Shown here one piece after another: positions 18,309-26,727 of a DNA stretch of 64,000 bases; position 1 is the stretch's first letter, and each line of letters opens with the position of its first letter. The position numbers were made by a program, and so were the translations under genes. Under the pieces are notes generated by a model. The model worked only from the letters and a program-made list of their open reading frames with translations, did no database searches and was not told the DNA's origin. Location: positions 61,103 through 125,102 of IMG/VR virus record IMGVR_UViG_3300025413_001393. One strand, written 5' to 3'. Source of the stretch: a virus.

Positions 18309-19145
18309 TTATGGTTTAATAGTTTTAAGAAATTTTATTACTTGCTCTTGAGGTACGTTTATCGTATTGCTTGGATAACAACCATTTTTACGTTTATACA
18401 ATTCTGCATTAGTTTGCACGTTTTGTAACCATTCAGTTGTATTTTTTGATGTTGTACTATTTTGAATGGCATCTTTCTGCGATGAAATATAATTTATACT
18501 ATTATCAATGTCAGCAAACCACCAAAACGGAGGATGATAACCAGCTTTAATAATTCTGTTAGTATGATCTACGTGTTCCCAAGCATTTTTATAATCCTCG
18601 TCGATAAATCCAACCTTATCCAACACTTCTTTAGTAAAAAACGAAAACATACCTGTTATATGCGTATATAAAGCTATTTTGCAATCGTTGTAATCAAAAA
18701 TTATTCTTGGATTAGGTTTTGAATTTTCTTTTAATTCGTGTCTGTTATGCAAATCAAAATTTTGAATTGTTTGCTTTCGGTTAAAAGGAGAACCAGGTCC
18801 AAAGTTAAAATGTTGAATACCAGTCTTTTTGCTTACATTGATATACTGTTTAAAAACCGTTTGGTCGAGAATGATCATATCATCTTCAATCAAAAATATA
18901 TAATCACAATCTTGTTCTAACAAATATTTTAATGCTTCATTCTTTGCTTTACCAACTCCAATTTTTCCTGTTGTATGCTTAATAAAATCTACATTAGGAT
19001 GAGTGTGAATTGTTTTTTTAAAACCGTCATCCACTACAACAATTTTATCAATAACTGCAATATTTTTGTCAATGGAGTCTAATAAAGTATTAAGATAATC
19101 TTCTCGTTCGCACGTAATAATGCCTATACCAATTTTATTATTCAT
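18309..19145 (-). CDS. Glycosyltransferase family 2
   Basis: This is a classic GT2 start: GIGIITCEREDYLNTLLDSI, then VDKIVVVDDG-type strand (about 35-42) and the D-x-D region FLIEDDMIILD (about 90-100). The C-terminal part contains WEHVDHTNRI, the E-x-x-D/H acceptor motif region. It is 278 residues and is the first gene of the island in transcription order after gp47, whose 3' end it overlaps by 8 nt, so the island is transcriptionally joined to the recombination genes. Confidence 0.88.
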   Translation of the reverse strand: MNNKIGIGIITCEREDYLNTLLDSIDKNIAVIDKIVVVDDGFKKTIHTHPNVDFIKHTTGKIGVGKAKNEALKYLLEQDCDYIFLIEDDMIILDQTVFKQYINVSKKTGIQHFNFGPGSPFNRKQTIQNFDLHNRHELKENSKPNPRIIFDYNDCKIALYTHITGMFSFFTKEVLDKVGFIDEDYKNAWEHVDHTNRIIKAGYHPPFWWFADIDNSINYISSQKDAIQNSTTSKNTTEWLQNVQTNAELYKRKNGCYPSNTINVPQEQVIKFLKTIKP

Positions 19146-20202
19146 GAGACGTAATGCTTACTTTATATAATTCTAGACACTTATCAAGAACTTCCTTTTT
19201 AGTAGCTCTGGTTTCAACGTGTTCTACAAATTCGTGAAAAGCTGTTTCAATATCAATAGAAAGCTTTTTAACTTCTTTTGTATCAGCTTGTGCATCATCT
19301 AAAATATTAAATTCAGTTCTAAACTGTAAAGGATTATATTGCGCTAGTTTAGTTGCTAACAAATCTAATGTAAGCGTATCAATTTTTGTATCTACATACA
19401 AACTAACAATGTTGTTATTAACAATAGATGGAAGATCAGAATATTTCTTAGCTAACAATTCTGATATTTTAATTCTAAAATGTTTTGGAGTTACATTGTT
19501 TTCAATAAACTCTATAGAAAGATCGTCAAAATTAATGATTGATACTCCTTTTTGCTGACCTCTGTCTCCAAAATCCATTTCATAAGGAGAACCAAGATAA
19601 AGAATATAACTTTTGTTTTCGTATTCTCTAAAATCTCTCATATGAAAATGACCTGTAACAACAGCTTTTGCTTTTTCAAGTAAATCTTCAGATGTTTCAC
19701 CATGATCACAAATTTTGTTAGCAGTCATATGAAAGTTAGCAATTTCAAAATGACCAATTAACATATCTACTGGATCTAATTCTTTTATACTAGTTTTCCA
19801 AGGACAAAATACAATTTTCTTATCGTTTATTTCGAGTGTTGTCTGCTCAACAAACACATGAACATTTTTATTAGCTAATATCTCTACAGAATTAACTTCA
19901 ACAGTAGAAGAAAGAAATGCATCGTGATTGCCGGGTATCAGATAAACATTGTATTCAGAAAGCTTGTTAAAAAATTGCTTTGCAATGTGTAATGTGTTGA
20001 CACCAATTTCGTGTCTGTTATGAAACACATCCCCAGCAAAAAAGATCGTATCTAGTTTTTGCTCAACCATTACTCCTTTAATCCAATCAGCTAAATTAAG
20101 AGCAATATTATGCCACGTTTGAGAGTCTTGATGAACTCCCAAATGCAAATCAGAAAAAAATAAAACTTTATTCTGTTTAGGATTAATCTTCAAAGTGTCC
20201 AT
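19138..20202 (-). CDS. 47: Recombination nuclease subunit gp47 (SbcD/Mre11-like)
   Basis: This is the Mn-dependent nuclease partner of gp46. The calcineurin-type motifs occur in order: FFSDLHLG, GDVFHNR, PGNHDAF, then GHFEIA and GHFHMRD. Starting at the internal ATG at 20202 (MDTLKINPKQ...) gives 354 residues, near the T4 gp47 length (339). The longer frame would extend further into the gp55 gene. With this start the overlap with the upstream gp55 gene is 20 nt. The usual 46-47 adjacency is broken by the sugar island downstream. Confidence 0.95.
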   Translation of the reverse strand: MDTLKINPKQNKVLFFSDLHLGVHQDSQTWHNIALNLADWIKGVMVEQKLDTIFFAGDVFHNRHEIGVNTLHIAKQFFNKLSEYNVYLIPGNHDAFLSSTVEVNSVEILANKNVHVFVEQTTLEINDKKIVFCPWKTSIKELDPVDMLIGHFEIANFHMTANKICDHGETSEDLLEKAKAVVTGHFHMRDFREYENKSYILYLGSPYEMDFGDRGQQKGVSIINFDDLSIEFIENNVTPKHFRIKISELLAKKYSDLPSIVNNNIVSLYVDTKIDTLTLDLLATKLAQYNPLQFRTEFNILDDAQADTKEVKKLSIDIETAFHEFVEHVETRATKKEVLDKCLELYKVSITSHE

Positions 20203-20671
20203 TAGCTGTATAATCGTCAGATGATTCGTGATGAGTATTTTTTCTTGAAGGGAGTTCACCACTGCATATATGATTCTCGTATACTTCGTCTTGATATCTC
20301 TTTAAAGTTTCGAAATCTTTCTTGTGCTTCTTAATACAATTTTGAAATGCGTGATATGCAACTTTAGTAAAATACGAAAAAGGATTATAACCAACACCAC
20401 ACTTGTATCTCTTTCTTCTTAGAGCTGTCATCATCTTAACAATTGCATCTCCTTGCATTTCAGTTTTGAAACTATAGCTATAAAAATTTCGAGCTAATCC
20501 TAATCTAGTTGCAATCATTTGAATCATTGCAGCAAGCTTTTCTGAAATCTCTTCTCCATCATAATAAGTTACAATTAACGCCTCCATTTCAATAGGATCG
20601 ATATAGACGTCCTTTAATTCTTCCTTTGTACGTCTAACTCTTTTTTGAGTTACTGGCTTAGTTGTTGTCAT
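20183..20671 (-). CDS. 55: Late sigma factor gp55-like
   Basis: The 162-residue protein (T4 gp55 is 185) redirects host RNA polymerase to late promoters. The central segment RNFYSYSFKTEMQGDAIVKMM through YNPFSYFTKVAYHAFQNCIKKH (about 62-118) corresponds to the gp55 core that resembles sigma region 2. The N-terminus is basic. Multiple TATAAATA-like boxes lie in front of genes in this window, which is the DNA motif recognised by T4 gp55, so the assignment is supported from two directions. Confidence 0.88.
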   Translation of the reverse strand: MTTTKPVTQKRVRRTKEELKDVYIDPIEMEALIVTYYDGEEISEKLAAMIQMIATRLGLARNFYSYSFKTEMQGDAIVKMMTALRRKRYKCGVGYNPFSYFTKVAYHAFQNCIKKHKKDFETLKRYQDEVYENHICSGELPSRKNTHHESSDDYTANGHFED

Positions 20672-20702
20672 ATAAAATTAGTGTTATTATAATGCATGTT
20701 AG

Positions 20703-22151
20703 TTAACATTCAACAAGAGAACTAACTATAATAGGAATGTTTTCGGTTTCGTACAAGCGTTTTCTTTCTTCGTAATGTTTGAACCCGTAATTTAAACTTG
20801 TATCTGCAATATCAAAAATTGTAGCCATTTCTTTTGTATGATGAAGACGAAGACTTCTACCAATTGATTGAATGATCTTAATTCTAGCTTTGCCAATAGC
20901 AGCAAAAACTATATTGTGAAGATTTTTAATTGAAATACCAGTCGAAAATATTTTTGAAATTGCAACACACACAATACCTGAAGTTTGTTCCATAAGTTGT
21001 CTAATTTTTTCTCGTTCTTCGACTTCAACAGAACCTTGAATAAAGTATATTTGTTTGTTAGTGTGTTGTTTTAAAAACTCTGTCAGCACTTCTCCGTGAT
21101 TTATTCTATCTACGAGCACAAGAGTGTTAGTATCCATCTTATTAACTAACTTAGCTATAACACCGTTTCTATATTCGTTAGTTTGAAGCCATGTAGTTTC
21201 TTCTTCATAACCAATTGTAGGAGCAGCCATTGAAGGAGCAGAAAATATAGGAGGATTTTTATATTCTATCTGTAAAGAAACTACTCTAACTTTTGAAATA
21301 TAGTTTTCGTTTCTCAAGTCAATTGATTTAAGTTGATATAAAACATCTCCAAAAATTCTATTAAGCGACCATACATCAAACTGAGCTTCAGGTAAAGAAC
21401 CAGTCAAACCAAAGATATGTTTACATTTAAATTTTTTAACAAGCTTTGAAATTTTTTCAGCTGATGCAAGTTTGTGACACTCATCAACAATGACAACATT
21501 AAAGCCTTGCAGAACGCTCGTATCAGTTTTCTCTGATAACAATATTTGACTGTTAGCTACAACAATCTTTGTATTTTGATATTCGTGATTACCAGTCCAT
21601 TTTGATATAAGTGAAGGTTCAATACCGTATTCAAGTAGATCACCTGTAGATTGTTGAACGAGTTGTATGTCAGGAACAAGAATTAAGATTCTGTAATTTG
21701 TTCTTTTAAGAACAGTATTAGCCATCATGCCCATTACAAGCGTCTTTCCAGCAGAAGTAGGAAGAACTATAATGCCTCGTCCCTTTTTTAAAGCAATTTG
21801 TACTGCTTCTAACTGATAGTCTCTAGGTGTTAATGAAAGTTGATCAACTTCTTCTGATAGATGAGTCAATTTCTCACTCATGACATTCAGCATTGATTGA
21901 GTGTAGTTAAACTCTAGAGGAGAAACTATAGTACTAATGTACTTATGTAGTGTAGAAAAAAACGGAAAATCATAACAGCCAGCTTGTGTTATAGCGTATT
22001 TTCTAACTGGAATGTTTCTGCCTGTACGCCTTCTAATAAAAGCTTGAGCCTTATCTTCTGCTGAAAAATGTTCACGAATGACATCAAAGCAATCACCAGA
22101 AAGTTTTGGCTTTCTAGCAACAGTATCAAAATCAAACGTAATTTTACTCAT
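20703..22151 (-). CDS. uvsW: DNA/RNA helicase UvsW
   Basis: This SF2 helicase resolves R-loops and branched recombination intermediates. It is 482 residues (T4 UvsW 503). Motifs: Walker A LPTSAGKTLV (about 129-138), Walker B VVDECHKL (DECH), SAT-equivalent GLTGSLPE, and motif VI IQSIGRSLR (about 440). The start overlaps the stop of the upstream UvsY-like gene by one base. The neighbouring UvsY-like gene reproduces the uvsY-uvsW pairing of T4. Confidence 0.95.
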   Translation of the reverse strand: MSKITFDFDTVARKPKLSGDCFDVIREHFSAEDKAQAFIRRRTGRNIPVRKYAITQAGCYDFPFFSTLHKYISTIVSPLEFNYTQSMLNVMSEKLTHLSEEVDQLSLTPRDYQLEAVQIALKKGRGIIVLPTSAGKTLVMGMMANTVLKRTNYRILILVPDIQLVQQSTGDLLEYGIEPSLISKWTGNHEYQNTKIVVANSQILLSEKTDTSVLQGFNVVIVDECHKLASAEKISKLVKKFKCKHIFGLTGSLPEAQFDVWSLNRIFGDVLYQLKSIDLRNENYISKVRVVSLQIEYKNPPIFSAPSMAAPTIGYEEETTWLQTNEYRNGVIAKLVNKMDTNTLVLVDRINHGEVLTEFLKQHTNKQIYFIQGSVEVEEREKIRQLMEQTSGIVCVAISKIFSTGISIKNLHNIVFAAIGKARIKIIQSIGRSLRLHHTKEMATIFDIADTSLNYGFKHYEERKRLYETENIPIIVSSLVEC

Positions 22152-22564
22152 TAAGTTGTTTCGAGTGTTATAATCTTTGTAAGATTGTTCATACCATACT
22201 GAGCATCTCTAAGATTGCTTTCTACTTTTGTTAGATACTCTACAAGAAGTTCGTTATTAACAATTTCTTCTTCAATTTTTTGAATAACTTCATGAGAAGA
22301 AACTGAGTCTGCAATTGTTTTAGCTGTTAAGCCTACAGGAGATTCATTCTGAATACGTGTTCTGAGTTTTCGCGACGCTTCATCTTTGAGCTTTTTAAAC
22401 TTGTTAATTTCTTGCTTATGAAACATCAAACGGCCTACCCAGTAATGTCTCACGGACGCCAGGGACAGCTGAGAATCTTTAATATTCATCTCATCAAACT
22501 TTAAAAACTCTTCAATCTTTTGATGGTATTCTGCAAACAAATCTACCGTAGTTTTCTCACTCAT
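22151..22564 (-). CDS. uvsY: Recombination mediator UvsY-like
   Basis: The product is 137 residues, the same length as T4 UvsY, all-helical and rich in Lys/Glu. The segment HYWVGRLMFHKQEINKFKKLKDEASRK (short pieces thereof, about 40-67) matches the UvsY pattern of an aromatic-rich helix followed by a basic helix. UvsY loads UvsX onto gp32-covered DNA, and all those partners are present. It is the first gene of the uvsY-uvsW-55-47-island run and starts at the edge of the gene-free region, so its promoter must lie there. Confidence 0.78.
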   Translation of the reverse strand: MSEKTTVDLFAEYHQKIEEFLKFDEMNIKDSQLSLASVRHYWVGRLMFHKQEINKFKKLKDEASRKLRTRIQNESPVGLTAKTIADSVSSHEVIQKIEEEIVNNELLVEYLTKVESNLRDAQYGMNNLTKIITLETT

Positions 22565-23017
22565 CTACAACAATATACAGCAAACACAAAAATTTTCTAC
22601 AGATAATATTATCTGAAGCCTCTTAAGAGCCCTTTAAAAGCCCCTTAAAGATTGTATTAATTCCGGAAATGTAGATCTTTGGGAGGGAGGTCCCCCATTG
22701 CTGGGGAAACCTCCTTCCTTATTGTAATAACTCCGTTTAAAGCGAGTCTCGGTCGGGTTTAACAAACTTCAGATATCTTCTATCAAGCTCTCTCGGTTGT
22801 CCTATAAAAGCAATTTGTTTGAGTGGTCCTGGCATAAGCCAGACAACGGTCGCGCACATGCGCACATCGAGATGTGTTTTTAATTTCTTGATCGCTGACT
22901 CCTGTTTGTCTATTCCACTACTGGAACCCGCTATAAAGCATTGGCTGGAACTAACAGCGATAAAAACTATTAAACTTTCATTCCTAGAATTGTCAACAAA
23001 CTTTATTAAATAACAAT
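22565..23017. other. Divergent gene-free region, candidate regulatory/origin segment
   Basis: This 450-bp stretch lies between divergently transcribed genes and has no credible ORF. It holds a strong hairpin at about 22681-22718 (GGAGG...CCTCC arms around CCCC/GGGG, without a T run, so not a normal terminator), a smaller hairpin CTGGCATAAGCCAG near 22826, a tandem GCGCACAT repeat at about 22852, and direct repeats of the TTTAAAAGCCCC type near 22620-22650. A TTAAATAA box directly precedes the plus-strand gene at 23018. T4 has an origin associated with uvsY, so an origin here is conceivable but unproven. Confidence 0.5.
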
Positions 23018-23254
23018 ATGGATTTTTGTAAGCTCGTTGAACAAGTTTTAAATGAAGAGATGACGTCTGGAGGGGCTGGTTCAGTGTACGGATCTGGAGT
23101 TACAAGTACTGAAACGCCATTTAGTCCAAAAGCAAAGTATGCTGGAGACGACGCTAGAAATGTTCTTGGAGGGGCTTTTCCTGGAGTTTTAACAAGAAAC
23201 GGTTTAACGGGAAAGAAAAGACGTTCCAAAAAGAAGCCTAAGAAGAAAAAGTAA
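23018..23254 (+). CDS. Small late protein with CTS-like N-terminus and basic tail
   Basis: The 78-residue protein starts MDFCKLVEQVLNEEM, one of the short N-termini in this window that resemble a T4 capsid-targeting sequence. It continues through a Gly/Ser-rich linker and ends in a very basic tail (GKKRRSKKKPKKKK). The start lies 6 nt after a TTAAATAA late-type box. The tail could bind packaged DNA, so an internal head or prohead-core role is plausible. It is followed 2 nt later by a GIY-YIG gene. Confidence 0.75.
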   Translation: MDFCKLVEQVLNEEMTSGGAGSVYGSGVTSTETPFSPKAKYAGDDARNVLGGAFPGVLTRNGLTGKKRRSKKKPKKKK

Positions 23255-23256
23255 GT

Positions 23257-23691
23257 ATGGACCTTGGTCACTGGCAACTTTCTGAAGGTTTAGATCCTAA
23301 AGAAGACGCATTTGGTTTCATCTATCTTATTACTTGTACGATCAACGATAGAAAATACATCGGAAAGAAACAATGTGTTTCTAAGGTCAAACGTCCTCCA
23401 TTAAAAGGAAAGAAGAAATGTCGCAGGTCGACTAAAGAAAGCGATTGGAAGACATATACCGGCTCTTCAAACGAGCTTAACGCTGACATTGCTAGATACG
23501 GTAAAGATAAATTTAATTTTACAATTTTAGAGTGGTGTGATTCTAAATTTGCATTAGGATATAGGGAGATTAAAAGACAACTTGCCGAAGACGTCATTTT
23601 AAAAGAAGAATACTACAACGGTATCGTGAATTGTCGTCTTGGCAAAAGTCCAAAAAACTTTTTAATAAATGAGCACCAAAACCTTTCCTAA
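23257..23691 (+). CDS. GIY-YIG endonuclease-like protein
   Basis: In 144 residues the GIY-YIG motif is visible as FGFIYLITCTINDRKYIGKKQ (short form F-I-Y-L ... K-Y-I-G, about 18-38), followed by DWKTYTGSSNELNADIARYG with the catalytic-type residues and KEEYYNGI near 120 (E/N). A Lys/Arg-rich loop sits between. It lies within the plus-strand late-type cluster rather than in an intron, and there is no attached NUMOD domain, so it may be a resident phage nuclease rather than a homing enzyme. Confidence 0.8.
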   Translation: MDLGHWQLSEGLDPKEDAFGFIYLITCTINDRKYIGKKQCVSKVKRPPLKGKKKCRRSTKESDWKTYTGSSNELNADIARYGKDKFNFTILEWCDSKFALGYREIKRQLAEDVILKEEYYNGIVNCRLGKSPKNFLINEHQNLS

Positions 23692-24109
23692 ATCTCGTGT
23701 TTGTGTTATAGACATATACCCTTTTTTTGAACAAGGGCTTAAGAAGGCTATTGAGTTTTCAAACAAAAATGGTATTCATATGAATACGAGTGATGGTAAA
23801 AAAGTTATAATGGGGTTTTGTCTTGAGTATATTGAAAAAGCTTATAACGAAACACAAAGCCAATATCCTAAAGTATTGTGTATGGGTTCAAAAGCTAAAA
23901 ATTCAATACTTCAAGCATTTATTGATAAACATTTTAACACTATAATGAAACACGTACCGTATTCATACTGTGGTAATGTATCTATTCAATCGCCAGATCT
24001 AGAAGCAGCAGCTCAAAATAGTCTTAAGCAAACAAAGCCTGAACGCAATTATACGGCTTTGAAATTAAAAATGGGAATGAAGAAGCTTATAAAAAAGCCT
24101 ACTCAGTAG
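23669..24109 (+). CDS. Unknown protein
   Basis: This 146-residue protein overlaps the GIY-YIG gene by 23 nt at its start and converges on the kinase gene at its end (11-nt overlap). It contains a long helix with YIEKAYNETQSQYPKVLCMGSK and a basic C-terminus (KLKMGMKKLIKKPTQ). I see no catalytic motif and recognise no family. Membership in the three-gene plus-strand run suggests late expression. Confidence 0.7.
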   Translation: MSTKTFPKSRVCVIDIYPFFEQGLKKAIEFSNKNGIHMNTSDGKKVIMGFCLEYIEKAYNETQSQYPKVLCMGSKAKNSILQAFIDKHFNTIMKHVPYSYCGNVSIQSPDLEAAAQNSLKQTKPERNYTALKLKMGMKKLIKKPTQ

Positions 24110-24782
24110 TTCTGCTCTGTTGTACAGCAACAAACTCGTCCGTATTAATATCAGAAATTAAACTTCCATCTTGTTCTCCGTAAGCCTTGCCACTTTCCTT
24201 TATGTACAGTTTTAGTTGTGGAAGTCTCAAATCCGGAGGACCTAACAATTCGATAACTGCTGGACAATCATCTACTGGGAAAAAAGCTCCAGATTGTTTT
24301 TCGTAAGAAGATACTAACGCTTTAAAGATGTTATCAATTTCTTCTCTAAAGACTGCATCCGTTTCTCTGTTCTCTCTTTCAGTCAAAGGAATTTCGTCTC
24401 TTGCTGGAACATAAAAAATGATATCATAATAATGAAGAGCTGCTCTTGCAATATCTTTTGATTCTTTGAGAAAGTCTGCATCAAATCCTTCTGTGCCATA
24501 TCCTGCATGCCACAAAGAGTATACGATATTATCAACTACGCATCTATCAAACACGATAAACTCATCGTTTGACGCTGAAGCAAGTTGAGCTTCTTCAACA
24601 AGAGCACTAAGAATGTTCTTTTGAACGTCTGTTGTGCTCTCTTTGTTTACAAGCAAACCCTGTTCATTAATAATATCTCTATATGTTCTCGACGGCCTTT
24701 TATACATAGGCCATTGCTGAATCATTCCCTCAATGAGGGTACTTTTCCCGACAGCTCCTGCTCCACAAAAGGCCACTCTCAT
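24099..24782 (-). CDS. NadR-like/AAA_28 P-loop kinase
   Basis: The 227-residue P-loop protein has Walker A FCGAGAVGKSTL (about 5-16), a central DRCVVDNIVYSL segment (about 100) and LTERENRET near 152 as a lid with Arg/Glu. This is typical of the AAA_28/NadR ribosylnicotinamide-kinase-like group common in T4-like phages. The likely substrate is a nucleoside or nucleotide, but this cannot be decided. The stop of the upstream homing endonuclease gene overlaps its start by 4 nt. Confidence 0.82.
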   Translation of the reverse strand: MRVAFCGAGAVGKSTLIEGMIQQWPMYKRPSRTYRDIINEQGLLVNKESTTDVQKNILSALVEEAQLASASNDEFIVFDRCVVDNIVYSLWHAGYGTEGFDADFLKESKDIARAALHYYDIIFYVPARDEIPLTERENRETDAVFREEIDNIFKALVSSYEKQSGAFFPVDDCPAVIELLGPPDLRLPQLKLYIKESGKAYGEQDGSLISDINTDEFVAVQQSRTTE

Positions 24783-25858
24783 ATTTTTTCTCCTTTTGAA
24801 ATAAATTTTAATAATCCTTGTTGTTCAAGTTTATATATGTCTGTTTTTGTTAACATTTTAAAATTTTTTTCTGTGTACATTTTATATGTTTTATTAAGTT
24901 GTTTGGCTTTTTCTGTCCCAGCCTTTGCTTTATTTATATTGTTTCCAAAATCAATCAACCGCGATGGTTTAATTTCTATTATTTCTGTTTCGGTAATAAA
25001 ATCAGGAAAATAGTTTCTTAATTTGCCTTCAGATGTCATATAGGGAATCATATGTATATCTAATTCTCCTGATTCCCATTCAATGTTATTTTGTTCTAAA
25101 TAATTTACTATAAAAGATAATTCCATTAAAGATCTAAAAAAACTTCTCTTATAATATCCTTTATATCCTCTGCCAGAAAATTCGGCAGCAGGTTTTCCAA
25201 ATTGTGGATTATCTTTTCCAAATCTTTTTTTTCTTATGACGGTTTTATTAGTTTCTTGCCATTTTTTTTGTATTTTTTGAGCTTTTTCTAATCCAAACAC
25301 TTCAATATTTGACTTACCAGTTCTATTTTTACTCCACTCGTTTAGTTTGGAGTATCTTGAAGGACAGGACATAATTTCTGCTAGTCTGGATTTAATTTGT
25401 TTAGTTTTTTCTACACCATATATTTCCTCGTATGTTTTTCCTTTATTATACAAATTTCTTTTTCGTAAAATATCACTTTTTATGCACGTTAAACATTCGA
25501 ATAAATAATTACTATTGTCTTTTAATTTTTTAAGCATATTACGTTTATGACCATAATAATCTACGTCTGTAATACTTGAACACTTTGAGCATTTTGTCAA
25601 TACCCGCTGTGTAGTTATTAATCTACCTTGCTTATTTCTTTTTAGTTCAGACTCTATTTCTGGTCCAAAATATTCAACACGAGAAGGTATTTTGCTTTTA
25701 CAATCCCTACAAACCCATTTTAAATTTGAATCAATTCTATTACAAATATTATTATAGAGATGTCGTTGAATTGTCAAACACTTATGACATTGTATTTCAA
25801 CTTTTTGCCATTTTAATATATTTCCTGAATTATCTTTTTGTAGTTCGGTCAGTATCAT
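24779..25858 (-). CDS. Homing-endonuclease-like PD-(D/E)XK protein with NUMOD3-type motif
   Basis: This is a 359-residue protein. The N-terminal half has two Cys-pair zinc-finger-like units (C-x2-C ... C-x2-C near 24-56 and 88-140). The middle has GKDNPQFGKP, a NUMOD3-type DNA-binding motif, near 218. The C-terminal nuclease has a D then E-x-K core: NYFPDFI and IIEIKP (about 290-305). This domain order marks a free-standing homing endonuclease. It is inserted between a kinase and queE with overlapping ends, and is much more AT-rich and Lys/Asn-rich than its neighbours. Confidence 0.82.
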   Translation of the reverse strand: MILTELQKDNSGNILKWQKVEIQCHKCLTIQRHLYNNICNRIDSNLKWVCRDCKSKIPSRVEYFGPEIESELKRNKQGRLITTQRVLTKCSKCSSITDVDYYGHKRNMLKKLKDNSNYLFECLTCIKSDILRKRNLYNKGKTYEEIYGVEKTKQIKSRLAEIMSCPSRYSKLNEWSKNRTGKSNIEVFGLEKAQKIQKKWQETNKTVIRKKRFGKDNPQFGKPAAEFSGRGYKGYYKRSFFRSLMELSFIVNYLEQNNIEWESGELDIHMIPYMTSEGKLRNYFPDFITETEIIEIKPSRLIDFGNNINKAKAGTEKAKQLNKTYKMYTEKNFKMLTKTDIYKLEQQGLLKFISKGEKI

Positions 25859-25934
25859 TAATACTACTTATGCTCCTGCTCCCATAAATGCAATCTTCAT
25901 GAGAGGTATTTACTGGAGATCGAAATTATATCTA

Positions 25935-26693
25935 CTAAACCTTGAGGGCGCGGTCCCAAACCAAGAGATGTAATCTTGGACTAAAGTTGACATGCATAGC
26001 CTTTGCATATTCAGCAACAGCTGGTGCATTAGCAATATGTTCCTGTCTCGATCCACTACAAGGCATGAACCAAATTCTTTGAAGAGGAACATTAATGCCG
26101 TTATAATCATCAACATATTTTCTCCAAATCTCTTCAATGTCTCTGTCAGAAGTAATAACAAACTTAAATCCAGAATTATGTTCAACGTGCCATTTGAGAA
26201 CTTCTGGCTTGTATGTCTTTTCTTCAGGATCTCCGTTTGTCGTAAGCTTTGGAGAAGTCGTAAACGTAGCACAAAACTCTGTTACCCAACGCTCGTCTGG
26301 AATAAGAGTTGCATTAGATTCAAAATCAATACGAGGAGTAAATCCATACTTCTGCACAAATGACTCCATAAACTTCAATAAGGCTTTTTGCTGAAGAAGT
26401 GGTTCACCACCAGTAATTTTCAAAATAGCTCTATTACGAAGATGCTCAACGTAATTGTTGTCTTCCATCAATTTGAAAATCTCATCAAATGTCATCTTGT
26501 TCTTAATAGACCATGAAATAAACGAATCACAACCATTTGGAGAATCCTCTGAAGCAAAGCCTATGCAAGTTAAATTGCACATCGAAAGTCTTAGAAATAC
26601 AGAAGGCTGACCAACATACTCTCCTTCTCCTTCTAACGTATAAAAACAATAATCGTCGCTAATAAACAGCGTTTCTTTAGAGGTATCAATCAT
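25935..26693 (-). CDS. queE: 7-carboxy-7-deazaguanine synthase (radical SAM) QueE
   Basis: QueE converts 6-carboxytetrahydropterin to 7-carboxy-7-deazaguanine. The 252-residue protein has the GEGEYVGQPSVFLRLSMC start, the glycine-rich ITGGEPLLQ (about 100-108), and the C-terminal FSPRLHLLVW. The cluster motif is atypical: MCNLTC is followed by a Cys 12 residues later (NGCDSF) rather than the usual C-x3-C-x2-C, which is a spacing variant of the kind reported in some QueE proteins. QueD (27468) and FolE2 (1376) supply its substrate. Only the HExxH gene (26728) separates it from queD. Confidence 0.92.
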   Translation of the reverse strand: MIDTSKETLFISDDYCFYTLEGEGEYVGQPSVFLRLSMCNLTCIGFASEDSPNGCDSFISWSIKNKMTFDEIFKLMEDNNYVEHLRNRAILKITGGEPLLQQKALLKFMESFVQKYGFTPRIDFESNATLIPDERWVTEFCATFTTSPKLTTNGDPEEKTYKPEVLKWHVEHNSGFKFVITSDRDIEEIWRKYVDDYNGINVPLQRIWFMPCSGSRQEHIANAPAVAEYAKAMHVNFSPRLHLLVWDRALKV

Positions 26694-26727
26694 GGAAATA
26701 CCTTAAACCTTTTTAACATTATGTCAA

